Source: Saccharofermentans sp.
Lineage (GTDB): Bacteria > Bacillota > Clostridia > Saccharofermentanales > Saccharofermentanaceae
Length of the DNA stretch: 38,825 bases
Assembly (NCBI GenBank): GCA_024403715.1
Contig: JAKSRJ010000023.1
Span: forward strand, 1-38,825
Reading direction: 5' to 3'
Shown: one piece after another, positions 8,769-16,480 of the stretch
How positions within the stretch are numbered: position 1 is the stretch's first letter
Layout of the letters: each line of letters opens with the position of its first letter
Made by a program: the position numbers and the translations under genes
The notes under the pieces: model-generated
Database searches by the model: none
What the model saw: only the letters and a program-made list of their open reading frames with translations
Told to the model about the DNA's origin: nothing

Positions 8769-9275
8769 ATGAAGAAGAAAATTGTTTCAATCGCTCTTTT
8801 GGTAGTTTTTGCCTTCTCTTTGGTAGGCTGCGCTAAGTATAAGGAGATCGATTACAAGGTATTCGAGGATGCTTTGGAAGAAGTTGGCTTCGACGATGAT
8901 GAGTACTATAGCACAAAGAACTATGGTGATTATGATCGCTACGTAATTGCTACAGATGGTAACGTAACATACAGATACATGCTCTTTGAGGATGAGGATG
9001 ATGCTTACGATTATTTCGACGATTTCTATGATGATTTCGGTGATGCTGTAAGTGATAGAGATTTCTCTGGTTCTTCTAGAAGATCATTCTCTCGTCATTC
9101 TGGTTTTGTTCTTTTTAATGGTGAGATTGATACACGTCACTGGGATTCTGATATCTATGGTGGTGTATTCTACAGAGGTTCTATGGTAGTCGAGGTTATT
9201 GCTTCTTCTGATAAGAAGAGCGATAAGTCTGATGTAGACGAGTTCTTAAGAGCACTCGGATTCTCTCATCCATAA
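8769..9275 (+). CDS. Acidic lipoprotein, paralogue 1
   Basis: A 168-residue predicted lipoprotein: a Lys-rich start, a hydrophobic segment and the lipobox LVGC with Cys21 as the lipidated residue. The mature part is rich in Asp, Tyr and Phe, with a dense acidic run around residues 75-95 (DEDDAYDYFDDFYDDFGD). It shares a pattern with the next gene: YKxxxxKxFxxALEDVGFD near the N terminus, an acidic repeat, DRDFSGS, IYGGxF, and a C terminus ending in HP. I do not recognise the family. The protein is likely anchored to the outer face of the membrane; the function is unknown. The ribosome binding site is AAGGGAG 7 bases before the ATG. Confidence 0.85.
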   Translation: MKKKIVSIALLVVFAFSLVGCAKYKEIDYKVFEDALEEVGFDDDEYYSTKNYGDYDRYVIATDGNVTYRYMLFEDEDDAYDYFDDFYDDFGDAVSDRDFSGSSRRSFSRHSGFVLFNGEIDTRHWDSDIYGGVFYRGSMVVEVIASSDKKSDKSDVDEFLRALGFSHP

Positions 9276-9308
9276 TTAGGTTTTCTTTTAAAGAAAGGAG
9301 TATATATT

Positions 9309-9839
9309 ATGAAGACAATGAAGAAAGTACTTTCTATTGCTCTTGTTGGCGCTATTATGCTTTCCGTTGCTGCTTGCGGTAAGGGTAACTACAAGGTAGT
9401 AGATAAGAAGACATTCAAGAACGCACTCGAGGATGTAGCTGGTTTTGATTCAGATGATATCTATGATTACACAGATTATTATGATGATGCTGAGCACGAT
9501 CTCGATTGCTGGGACGGTAATATCCGTTATGAGTACATCCAGTTCGAGGATAACGAGGCTGCTATGGACTTCTTCGATGATTACTACTACGATGATTTCC
9601 AGGACATGGTTGATGATCATGACTTCAGCGGATCCCGTTTCTCATCTCACTCAAACACATCTGCATACATTATCGTAAATGGTGAGTCTGATAGCGATGA
9701 CTTCTTCGATGATGATATCTACGGTGGTTTCTTCTGCAAGGAAGATACAGTAGTTCTTGTTTATGCTATCTCTGATCGTCAGAGAGACATGGATGCAGTA
9801 GATGAGTTCTTGAGTGCAATTGGCTACCCACATCCATAA
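9309..9839 (+). CDS. Acidic lipoprotein, paralogue 2
   Basis: A 176-residue predicted lipoprotein with lipobox VAAC (Cys23). It is a tandem paralogue of the preceding gene: both have an YKVVDKKTFKNALEDV-like block after the lipid anchor, an acidic aromatic stretch (AMDFFDDYYYDDFQD), DHDFSGS, DIYGGFF, and end GYPHP versus GFSHP. It is even more acidic than its neighbour. The two may form a cell-surface cation-binding or protein-binding pair, but that is only inference from composition. The ATG follows AAAGGAG by 8 bases and the gap from paralogue 1 is 33 bp, so they are probably one transcript ending at the terminator at 9871. Confidence 0.85.
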   Translation: MKTMKKVLSIALVGAIMLSVAACGKGNYKVVDKKTFKNALEDVAGFDSDDIYDYTDYYDDAEHDLDCWDGNIRYEYIQFEDNEAAMDFFDDYYYDDFQDMVDDHDFSGSRFSSHSNTSAYIIVNGESDSDDFFDDDIYGGFFCKEDTVVLVYAISDRQRDMDAVDEFLSAIGYPHP

Positions 9840-9870
9840 TTCTTAACTGAATTACGTTTATTGATGATTT

Positions 9871-9905
9871 ATCCCGCCTGAGGTTTCTTGGGCGGGATTT
9901 TTATT
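9871..9905 (+). terminator. Rho-independent terminator after the lipoprotein pair
   Basis: ATCCCGCC and GGCGGGAT form a perfect 8-bp stem (9871-9878 with 9891-9898) around a 12-base loop, followed by TTTTTATTG. Confidence 0.9.
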
Positions 9906-9961
9906 GCAATGGTTGCAGTGTGTCAATAATAGGACTATGCTATATACGTTCGAATTTATGT

Positions 9962-10009
9962 TTGCAAAGTAGAAGTTACGCTGATAAAATATGGACACTT
10001 ACTTATCAG
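9962..10009 (+). promoter_or_regulatory. Promoter with overlapping inverted repeat, upstream of the DUF4130-type gene
   Basis: TTGCAA (9962-9967), 17 bases, TAAAAT (9985-9990). CTGATAA (9981-9987) and its exact inverse TTATCAG (10003-10009) flank the predicted start of transcription and overlap the -10, as an operator would. The ribosome binding site AGGAGG follows at about 10016. Confidence 0.5.
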
Positions 10010-10025
10010 ATGTTAGGAGGTACAT

Positions 10026-10760
10026 ATGGAAAACGGCAGACATGATTTTTGTTATGATGGCACCATAGAGGGCCTTCTATGTGTCTATATCAGGTGTATC
10101 TCTATGAAGGTTAGGCCGTTAAGTATTAAGCCAGATTACATGGTTATAGGTACACCATATGAAGACAGATATATCTTTATTCGTTCTGATGTTAAGCGAG
10201 CAGATCTCCTCTATAAATATGTTGGGGAATGCTCGTCAGCTGAGGTACAGCAGATGTTGCTAGATTGCTTTTTAACAAGTCTCCCTAATAAGGAATTGGA
10301 TTTGTTTGAATTGGTTTGTCGTGCGATTAGGTATGGTGCCAGAATTGCAGAGGATTACGAAGATCCTACGATGCATAGAATTCAGATGGCAATAAGAGAC
10401 TTATATCGTGAGTCTCAGTTGTTGGTAAGTGGTTTGAAGTTCTGTGTTGAGTCTGATGTATCGATAGCAGAACTTAATCCTCGTAACTGCGTATTGCCTT
10501 TGATTAAAAGGAAAATACTAAGTAATCCTACATATGATGATTTATTAGCCTACGATAAGCGACATGCACTTTTATTGTTAAGACATGGAGCTGAGAATGA
10601 GATAATCGATATTCACAAATTATCTATTCCTCCAGTTAATGGTTCTAAGCTTCTATATGAGACGTTCTGGCCCTATGTGCTTAATGGACGCTCTTGTACG
10701 TGTAATGGATTAACTAAGAGGAAATCAGATGGCTTAGACTCTTTATGGAGAATTGCATAG
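10026..10760 (+). CDS. DUF4130-type (TIGR03915-like) putative DNA metabolism protein
   Basis: A 244-residue protein resembling the DUF4130/TIGR03915 family. It shares the opening YDGTIEGLLCVYIRC, a middle helical region with HRIQMAIRDLYRE and VSGLKFCVE, and a closing section with YDKRHALLLL and IDIHKLSIPP followed by an ETFWPYV-type helix. In most genomes this family sits next to a radical SAM protein, or is fused to a uracil-DNA glycosylase domain, and the pair is thought to act in DNA repair or modification. Neither partner is in this window. The C-terminal 25 residues are basic and Cys-containing. The ATG follows AGGAGG by 5 bases. Assignment is from pattern memory, so moderate. Confidence 0.6.
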   Translation: MENGRHDFCYDGTIEGLLCVYIRCISMKVRPLSIKPDYMVIGTPYEDRYIFIRSDVKRADLLYKYVGECSSAEVQQMLLDCFLTSLPNKELDLFELVCRAIRYGARIAEDYEDPTMHRIQMAIRDLYRESQLLVSGLKFCVESDVSIAELNPRNCVLPLIKRKILSNPTYDDLLAYDKRHALLLLRHGAENEIIDIHKLSIPPVNGSKLLYETFWPYVLNGRSCTCNGLTKRKSDGLDSLWRIA

Positions 10761-10766
10761 ATATAA

Positions 10767-10799
10767 AAGGGGATGCAATCCCTCTCTTCGCATCCCCTT
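10767..10799. terminator. Bidirectional terminator between convergent genes
   Basis: AAGGGGATGC and GCATCCCCTT form a perfect 10-bp stem around a 13-base loop. On the minus strand the stem runs into TTTTATAT, so it is best suited to end the SDR gene at 10840; on the plus strand it is followed by only a weak pyrimidine tract. Confidence 0.85.
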
Positions 10800-10839
10800 C
10801 TCTCCAGAGTTGAAATATTAAATAAAACCTTCTAACTAA

Positions 10840-12504
10840 TTACATTAAATCCTTGAAGAACTCGTCTTCATCTAAGTTATCATCACTGAGTGGAGCTGTC
10901 TCCCAAATTGGCTTAGCTGCAGGCTCAGCAGTTGTCTCTTCAGATGTCTCTTCAACAGGAGCTTCTTCTGTAGTTTCCTCAGCTTCTGCTACTTCTTCTG
11001 CTGGAGCTTCAACTGCTTCTTCAGTCTCAGGCTCTTCCTCAGTAGATTCTTCTACAACAGCTTCTTCTACAGTGACTGCTTCAGCTTCAACCTCGGCTGG
11101 AGCTTCTTCTACAGATTCCTCAGCAGCAACCTCTTCAGTTGTCTCTTCAGTTGGTTCTTCAGCTACCTCTTCAGCCTTAGCCTCTTCCTCAGCCTTCTTC
11201 TCAGCTTCGCGCTTTGCAGCAGCTTCAGCCAAAATAGATGCTACAGAAAGCTTAGGAGCTTCTTCTGTTTTTTCTTCTGCTACCTCAGCCTTAGCTTCCT
11301 CAGCTGGAGTCTCAGCGGATGTTACAGGTGTCTCTTCCTTAGTCTCTTCTACAGGAGTAACATCCTCAGCTTCTTCTGGCTTTTCCTCTTCGTCTTTCTT
11401 GAGGGCTCCAAGGGTAGGAATCTTAATAGCTGATTCTTTTTCTTCAGAAACTTCTTCCTTCTTTTCTTCAGTCTCAGCTAACTTAGCTCCAAGCTTAACT
11501 GGCATTCTGTCAGGAACAACCTCGCTACCTGGACGCTTCATTGCATCCTCGAGAGAATCGTGAACCTTACGAATGTCGTCCATATCGAGAAGGCCATCAA
11601 CATTAGTCTCAAAGTTAGCTGAAGGATTGTTCATAAAGAGTGCGTATACTTCCTTAGGGTTATCCTTCTTAGATACACGATAGAAAGTATCAACAAGCTT
11701 TGCCATAGACTTACTCTGAGCCCACTTAGGAAGTTCCTTAACACTTCCGGAACCAGATGTCTTGGCAACGTCCTCGAAGAATTCCTTAGAAGACTTATAC
11801 TCACCGTTAAGGATATAAGCTCCACCAGTAACACCGTTCTCACAAATACCAACAAGAGCGGAAGCTACATCACGAACATCTACGAAAGCGTGACCTCCAG
11901 CAACTGTCTGAACTTTGCTCTCGGTATACTTCTTAATAATCTTATTCATATCATAGTCAGCAGGGAAACCAGGACCAATGATAAAAGTAGGGAGGAGTAA
12001 AGTAGCGTTAAATTTGTTAAGGGAAATCTTCTCCATAATATATGCAGAAGCTTCTGCCTTAGTAGTAGCGTAGTCACCCTCAACCTTATTACGATCGAAG
12101 TGAACATTAATGCCATCAACAGGCTTATTAGGATCTAGAGAATAAGCAGAGCCTAAGTAAGCGAATCTACCAATCTTGGCTCTAATACACATATCAACTA
12201 AGTTCTGTGTACCAGCAACATTGATGCGGCGCATATCAAGATTTTTCTTATCAGAAATAGCGAGTATCTCTTCGGCGTGGATAACTGCAGAATGTCTAGG
12301 GTCTTCTACATCGAGGAAAGCCTTCAAAGAATCTTTGTTAAAAATCTCTCCCTCGTAAACCTCGGCTCCCATTCCTGCTAGTAAGGAATAATCTGTCTCA
12401 GGTGGTACAAGAACTCTTACATTACAACCTTCAGCTAAGAGCATCTGTACTACAAGACGTCCTACAGGATATTTCGCTCCGGTAACAAGATATTTCTGAT
12501 ACAT
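10840..12504 (-). CDS. NAD-dependent epimerase/dehydratase-like protein with long acidic C-terminal tail
   Basis: 554 residues. The first ~335 form an extended SDR: the nucleotide-binding loop TGAKYPVG at residues 8-15, then Ser119 in YLGSAYS, and Tyr145/Lys149 in YATTK. The substrate (nucleotide sugar or other) cannot be told. From about residue 337 to the end is a low-complexity tail rich in Glu, Ala, Pro, Thr and Val, with one predicted helical stretch (LAEAAAKREAEKK). It finishes with KPIWETAPLSDDN and the acidic/aromatic tip DEDEFFKDLM. Start chosen at 12504 because GGGAGG lies 7 bases upstream; the in-frame ATG five codons earlier overlaps that site. No signal peptide, so cytoplasmic. 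The tail may be a tether or binding arm. Confidence 0.85.
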   Translation of the reverse strand: MYQKYLVTGAKYPVGRLVVQMLLAEGCNVRVLVPPETDYSLLAGMGAEVYEGEIFNKDSLKAFLDVEDPRHSAVIHAEEILAISDKKNLDMRRINVAGTQNLVDMCIRAKIGRFAYLGSAYSLDPNKPVDGINVHFDRNKVEGDYATTKAEASAYIMEKISLNKFNATLLLPTFIIGPGFPADYDMNKIIKKYTESKVQTVAGGHAFVDVRDVASALVGICENGVTGGAYILNGEYKSSKEFFEDVAKTSGSGSVKELPKWAQSKSMAKLVDTFYRVSKKDNPKEVYALFMNNPSANFETNVDGLLDMDDIRKVHDSLEDAMKRPGSEVVPDRMPVKLGAKLAETEEKKEEVSEEKESAIKIPTLGALKKDEEEKPEEAEDVTPVEETKEETPVTSAETPAEEAKAEVAEEKTEEAPKLSVASILAEAAAKREAEKKAEEEAKAEEVAEEPTEETTEEVAAEESVEEAPAEVEAEAVTVEEAVVEESTEEEPETEEAVEAPAEEVAEAEETTEEAPVEETSEETTAEPAAKPIWETAPLSDDNLDEDEFFKDLM

Positions 12505-12616
12505 GTGTTTTCCTCCCAATCTTTCATGTAAAACACAAAAAGAGATACTAGGATTTTACTAACATGACTTGTACAATCTTTTTCGTAAGTGTAAATGGCA
12601 TGTAAATAAAAAGTGC

Positions 12617-12645
12617 TTGACAACAATTTTTACTCGATTTATTAT
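12617..12645 (+). promoter_or_regulatory. Promoter of the T-box leader
   Basis: A near-consensus sigma-A promoter: TTGACA (12617-12622), 17-base spacer, TATTAT (12640-12645). Transcription would begin near 12652 and read the T-box leader. Confidence 0.85.
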
Positions 12646-12651
12646 GTGAAC

Positions 12652-12926
12652 ACTTTCATATTTTAAAGGCTATGACGAAGAAGGTTCGGTAGTTGGATCA
12701 CACAGAGAGTCAGGGATGCTGAGATCCTGGCAGTAAAGATTACCAATGAACTATCGCTTCCGAGCTGGTACACCGAATGACGATTAGTCAAGTAGACTGT
12801 ACCCGATAAGCCGCGTTAAGGCGACGGGTTTGATAGAACCTTTGAGTGGTGATTTATTAATCACAAATTGAGTGGTACCGCGGATTATTTCGTCTCAAGC
12901 AACTAAGATGCTTGGGCTTTTTTTTT
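12652..12926 (+). promoter_or_regulatory. T-box riboswitch (tRNA-sensing leader)
   Basis: A complete transcriptional T-box. It has the Stem I 5' strand with ATGACGAAGAAGG; AGAGAG followed by the GNUG-type distal loop GGATGCTGAGATCC; and the specifier region TGAACTATCGC. Stem II is ACCCG/CGGGT, and Stem III is GTGATT/AATCAC. The T-box TTGAGTGGTACCGCGG lies at 12868-12883, followed by the terminator. The bulge TGGT calls for a tRNA with discriminator A. The specifier register is unclear: CUA (Leu), UAU (Tyr) or AUC (Ile), and all three tRNA types usually carry A73. Uncharged tRNA would open expression of the downstream acyl-CoA synthetase fusion. Known T-boxes almost always control synthetases, amino acid transport or amino acid biosynthesis. 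Confidence 0.93.
12894..12926 (+). terminator. T-box-controlled intrinsic terminator
   Basis: CTCAAGCA (12894-12901) pairs with TGCTTGGG (12909-12916), one G-U pair, followed by nine T residues. The competing antiterminator uses the T-box sequence just upstream. Confidence 0.9.
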
Positions 12927-12962
12927 GGAAAGAAAAGTCCATAACAAAAACAGGAGGCAACC

Positions 12963-15323
12963 ATGGCTGAAAAAGAATTGAACATGATTGAGCAGATCAA
13001 GGAAATCGCTGACCGTATTAAGGGTCTTCGTCTTGATATGGAGCTCACAACATCTGAGATGTCCGAGAAGATGGGCATGGATGAGGCTGAGTACTTAACT
13101 TATGAGAAGGGTGAAAAAGATTTTAACTATAGTTTCTTAAGTAAGTTCGCAGCTCTTGCAGAGATTGATATTCAGGAACTTATGGAGGGATCTACACCTT
13201 CTTTGATGGAGTACACAGTTACTAGAAAGGGAGAGGGTCGTAATATTGCTAGACGTGATGGCTTTAAGTTTGAGCGCCTTGGTTCAAGATTTAGAAATAA
13301 ATATTTCGAGCCATTCCATGTTGTTATCCCTTACTCTGATGATGCATTAAATCCTCCTTATGAGATGCATTCTCATGCTGGTCAGGAGATGTTCGTTGTT
13401 ACTAAGGGTACACTTAAGGTTCTCCTTGGTGACAATTCTGAAATTCTTCGTGAGGGTGATTCCATCTTCTTCGATAGTACAACACCTCACTATGAGTGTG
13501 CTGTTGGTGGTGAGGACTGTGAGTTCTTGTCCATTATCTTTAATCCAGAGGCATGGACAGAGGGTAAGACTCGTAAGGAGACTTTGAGATCTGAGCTTAA
13601 GACAGATAGTGTTACAAACACAGATCTTGCTACAAATATCGTAGATCCAGTTTATAAGCACTTCTTCTGGGATGAGTTTGCTTCTACAGGCAAGCTTGTT
13701 AAGGTTGGTTTCCACGAGGAAGCTTGTAAGAAGTTTAACTTCGGTTTTGATGTAGTTGATGAGATTGCAAAGAAGACTCCTGATAAGACTGCTATGATGT
13801 GGGTTGCTAAGGATGGCGTTACAGACCACAGATTTACTTTTGAGGAGATGAGCAAGAAGACAAATCAGGCTGCTAACTATTTCGCAAGTCTTGGTATCAA
13901 GAAGGGCGATAAGGTTATGCTTATCCTTAAGAGACACTATCAGTTCTGGTTCTCTATTGTAGGTCTTGAGAAGCTCGGTGCTGTTGCTATCCCAGCTACA
14001 TGCCTCCTCCGTGAGCACGATTTTGATTATCGTTATAAGGCTGCTGGTGTATCTGCAGTAGTAATGACACCAGATGGTGATACAGCTGAAGAGGCTATGA
14101 AGGCAGCTAAGGCTATGGGCGAGGATGCTCCTACAAAGTTCATGATGGTAAACGGTGCTCGTGGTGAGTGGCTTGACTTTGATAAGGGTATCGAGGAGTG
14201 TTCTGACGTATTCGAGCGTCCAGAAGACTGCTCCTGTGGTAATGAGCCAATGGTTATGTTCTTTACATCTGGTACAACAGGTTACCCTAAGATGGCTCTT
14301 CATTCTCACCTCTATGCTTTGGGTCACATCACAACAGCTAAGCACTGGCACAATGTTGATCCTAATGGTCTCCATTTCACAATCTCTGATACAGGTTGGG
14401 GTAAGGCTCTCTGGGGTAAGATTTATGGACAGTGGCTCTGCGAAGCTCCTATCTTTACATTTGACTTCGATAAGTTCAAGTCCGATGAGATTCTCCCTAT
14501 GTTTGCTAAGTACGGAATCACAACATTCTGTGCTCCACCAACAATGTTCCGTTTCCTCGTTAAGGAAGACCTCAACAAGTACGATCTTTCTTCTATTAAG
14601 TACGCTACAACAGCTGGTGAGGCTTTGAACCCTGAGGTATTTAACCAGTGGATTAAGGCTACAGGTATCCGTCTCATGGAAGGCTTCGGTCAGACAGAGA
14701 CAACACTCGCTATCGCTAACCTCGTTGGTTCTTCCATTCGTATGGGTTCCATGGGTAAGCCAAATCCTCTTTATGACATCCACATCTTAAATGCTGATGA
14801 TGAGGATTGTAAGCCAGGCGAGACAGGTGAGATTTGCATCAAGACTTCAGAGGAAGTTCCAACAGGTCTTTATACTTGCTACTACAGAAACGAAGAGAAG
14901 ACAACAGAAGCATGGCACGATGGCTACTATCACACAGGTGATACTGCTTGGATGGATGAGGATGGCTACATCTGGTACGTTGGTCGTATCGATGACGTTA
15001 TCAAGTCTTCTGGTTATCGTATCGGACCTTTCGAGATTGAGTCTGTAATCATGGAGCTCCCATATGTACTCGAGTGTGCTGTAACTGGTGCACCTGATCC
15101 ACAGGGTGTTCGTGGTATCGTAGTTAAGGCTACTATCGTTCTTGTTCCTGGTAAGGCTGAGGCTTCTGAAGAGCTTAAGAAGGAAATTCAGAACTACGTT
15201 AAGGAAAAGACAGCTCCTTATAAGTATCCACGTATCGTTGAGTTCGTAGAAGAACTTCCTAAGACAATATCTGGTAAGATTCGTCGTACTGAGATTCGTG
15301 AGAACGACGGCGCTAAGGCTTAA
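12963..15323 (+). CDS. HTH-cupin-acyl-CoA synthetase fusion (AMP-forming ligase)
   Basis: 786 residues in three parts. Residues ~10-65 resemble an XRE helix-turn-helix domain. Residues ~110-195 are a cupin with metal motif H136-x-H138-x3-E142 and a second His176. Residues ~225-780 are an adenylate-forming acyl-CoA synthetase: TSGTTGYPK at 435-443, EGFGQTET, HTGDTAW, SGYRIGPFEIES and catalytic Lys772 in SGKIRRTEIR. The enzyme domain resembles the medium-chain/acetyl-type ligases that convert an organic acid, ATP and CoA to acyl-CoA, AMP and PPi. The start follows AGGAGG by 5 bases. The T-box leader indicates a link to an amino acid, for example activation of a branched-chain or aryl acid for reductive carboxylation to an amino acid; that is inference. 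Confidence 0.9.
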   Translation: MAEKELNMIEQIKEIADRIKGLRLDMELTTSEMSEKMGMDEAEYLTYEKGEKDFNYSFLSKFAALAEIDIQELMEGSTPSLMEYTVTRKGEGRNIARRDGFKFERLGSRFRNKYFEPFHVVIPYSDDALNPPYEMHSHAGQEMFVVTKGTLKVLLGDNSEILREGDSIFFDSTTPHYECAVGGEDCEFLSIIFNPEAWTEGKTRKETLRSELKTDSVTNTDLATNIVDPVYKHFFWDEFASTGKLVKVGFHEEACKKFNFGFDVVDEIAKKTPDKTAMMWVAKDGVTDHRFTFEEMSKKTNQAANYFASLGIKKGDKVMLILKRHYQFWFSIVGLEKLGAVAIPATCLLREHDFDYRYKAAGVSAVVMTPDGDTAEEAMKAAKAMGEDAPTKFMMVNGARGEWLDFDKGIEECSDVFERPEDCSCGNEPMVMFFTSGTTGYPKMALHSHLYALGHITTAKHWHNVDPNGLHFTISDTGWGKALWGKIYGQWLCEAPIFTFDFDKFKSDEILPMFAKYGITTFCAPPTMFRFLVKEDLNKYDLSSIKYATTAGEALNPEVFNQWIKATGIRLMEGFGQTETTLAIANLVGSSIRMGSMGKPNPLYDIHILNADDEDCKPGETGEICIKTSEEVPTGLYTCYYRNEEKTTEAWHDGYYHTGDTAWMDEDGYIWYVGRIDDVIKSSGYRIGPFEIESVIMELPYVLECAVTGAPDPQGVRGIVVKATIVLVPGKAEASEELKKEIQNYVKEKTAPYKYPRIVEFVEELPKTISGKIRRTEIRENDGAKA

Positions 15324-15347
15324 TCGTTAACTCTTAATTCTAAAATT

Positions 15348-15381
15348 AAACCGACTACCTTGATGGTGGCCGGTTTTAATT
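15348..15381. terminator. Terminator between convergent ligase gene and tcdA operon
   Basis: AAACCGACTACC and GGTGGCCGGTTT form a 12-position stem (one mismatch, one G-U) around TTGAT, followed by TAATTTG; the reverse strand also carries a T-rich run. Confidence 0.75.
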
Positions 15382-15404
15382 TGTTTTAAAGAATTGAATG
15401 ATGA

Positions 15405-16100
15405 TTAATTAGATAAATCCTTAACTATCTCGGAGGCCATGATTAATCCTGCGACTGAAGGGGAGAATGCAGTGCTTCCAGGTATATGGCGACTGCCAGA
15501 CTGCATAGATGATTTATTAGGTTCTTCCTTTGAATAGACGACTTTAACATCCTTGATTCCACGATTTTTAAGTTCGCGGCGCATGACTTTTGCAAGTGGG
15601 CACACAGAAGTCTTACTAATATCAGCAATCTCAAACATTGAAGGATTTAATTTGCCTCCAGCACCCATCGCAGAGATGACCTTGCATCCAGCTTTTTTTG
15701 CACGCATTATAATCTCGACTTTGGCTGTGACTGTATCTACGCAGTCAGCAACATAGTCAAATGAGGAAAAATCAAATGAATCAGCAGTCTCAGGAAGGAA
15801 GAAGCATTCTCTAATCTCAACTGAAGCATCAGGGTTAATATCGTGGATTCTGGAAGCCATAACTTCAACCTTAGACTTGCCAATTGTTGATTCCAAAGCG
15901 ATAATCTGGCGATTAAGATTAGTAATAGAAACTACATCGTTATCTACTAATAAAAACGAACCTACGCCAGAACGAGCTAATGCCTCAACTACATATCCAC
16001 CAACTCCGCCGACTCCAAAAACTGCGACACGTGAAGAGCGAAGCTTTGATAAAGCCTCGCTTCCGATTAGCATTTCTAATCTGTCGAATCTGTTTTCCAT
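15405..16100 (-). CDS. tcdA: tRNA threonylcarbamoyladenosine dehydratase TcdA (ThiF/MoeB family)
   Basis: A 231-residue E1-like protein. It has the nucleotide-binding loop GVGGVGG at residues 29-35, the LVDNDVVSITNLNRQ block, VADCVDTVTAK, and the SKEEPNKSS segment typical of TcdA/CsdL rather than ThiF or MoeB. The family uses ATP to cyclise t6A37 of tRNAs to ct6A. Length is somewhat under the E. coli protein (268), as usual in Firmicutes. Its ATG overlaps the zinc-ribbon gene stop by one base (TAATG), with AAGGA upstream, so it is the last gene of a coupled minus-strand operon. Confidence 0.88.
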   Translation of the reverse strand: MENRFDRLEMLIGSEALSKLRSSRVAVFGVGGVGGYVVEALARSGVGSFLLVDNDVVSITNLNRQIIALESTIGKSKVEVMASRIHDINPDASVEIRECFFLPETADSFDFSSFDYVADCVDTVTAKVEIIMRAKKAGCKVISAMGAGGKLNPSMFEIADISKTSVCPLAKVMRRELKNRGIKDVKVVYSKEEPNKSSMQSGSRHIPGSTAFSPSVAGLIMASEIVKDLSN

Positions 16101-16480
16101 TAATCCTTAATTCCCTGACGTGCTTTCTCGCGATCGATAACCTGTTGGCGCTGCTCTGGGGACAATATGGAAGCATCGCCTTCCTTAGTTACACGAATAG
16201 CAGATCCGCAGTAATTGCAAAATGCTACGGAGTTCTTACGAATACCAAGCTGAGCTCCACAACCTTGGCATGAAACAGCGACAGTTTCACGAGCTCTTTG
16301 TTCAGCAAGTTTACGATTCTCAAGTGCTGCAGCCTCTGCCTTTGCTCTATTTGTTGCTTCAACAGCCTCGTGCTTTGCAGCTTCGAGACGAGCTTTTGAA
16401 GCCTGATTATCCTGATATGATTCTACAGCTCTTCCGATTTGAAGTCCGAGTCTGATTGCATCTCCCAAATCAAATAACAT
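16100..16480 (-). CDS. Small coiled-coil zinc-ribbon protein
   Basis: 126 residues. Residues ~25-67 form an Ala/Glu/Arg-rich helix likely to be a coiled coil, followed by a CxxC-CxxC zinc ribbon with Cys71, Cys74, Cys88 and Cys91 (CQGCG...FCNYCGS). The start at 16480 is chosen because GGGGGA lies 8 bases upstream; the in-frame TTG five codons earlier overlaps that site. The ATG overlaps the previous stop (TAATG) and its own stop overlaps tcdA in the same way. No enzymatic motif is visible; a scaffold or partner of the two membrane proteins upstream is plausible. Confidence 0.8.
   Translation of the reverse strand: MLFDLGDAIRLGLQIGRAVESYQDNQASKARLEAAKHEAVEATNRAKAEAAALENRKLAEQRARETVAVSCQGCGAQLGIRKNSVAFCNYCGSAIRVTKEGDASILSPEQRQQVIDREKARQGIKD

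Noticed and set aside
10853..11563. 236-codon Ser/Ala-rich plus-strand open frame
   Set aside because: It is the mirror of the repetitive acidic tail codons of the SDR gene; composition explains the absence of stops.
12505..12519. Five-codon N-terminal extension of the SDR gene
   Set aside because: It overlaps the GGGAGG site that serves the ATG at 12504.
13347..14783. 478-codon minus-strand open frame
   Set aside because: It lies fully antisense to the acyl-CoA synthetase, which has all family motifs and strong codon bias. The antisense product is Cys/Leu/Ser/Thr-rich without domains and no ribosome binding site stands before it.
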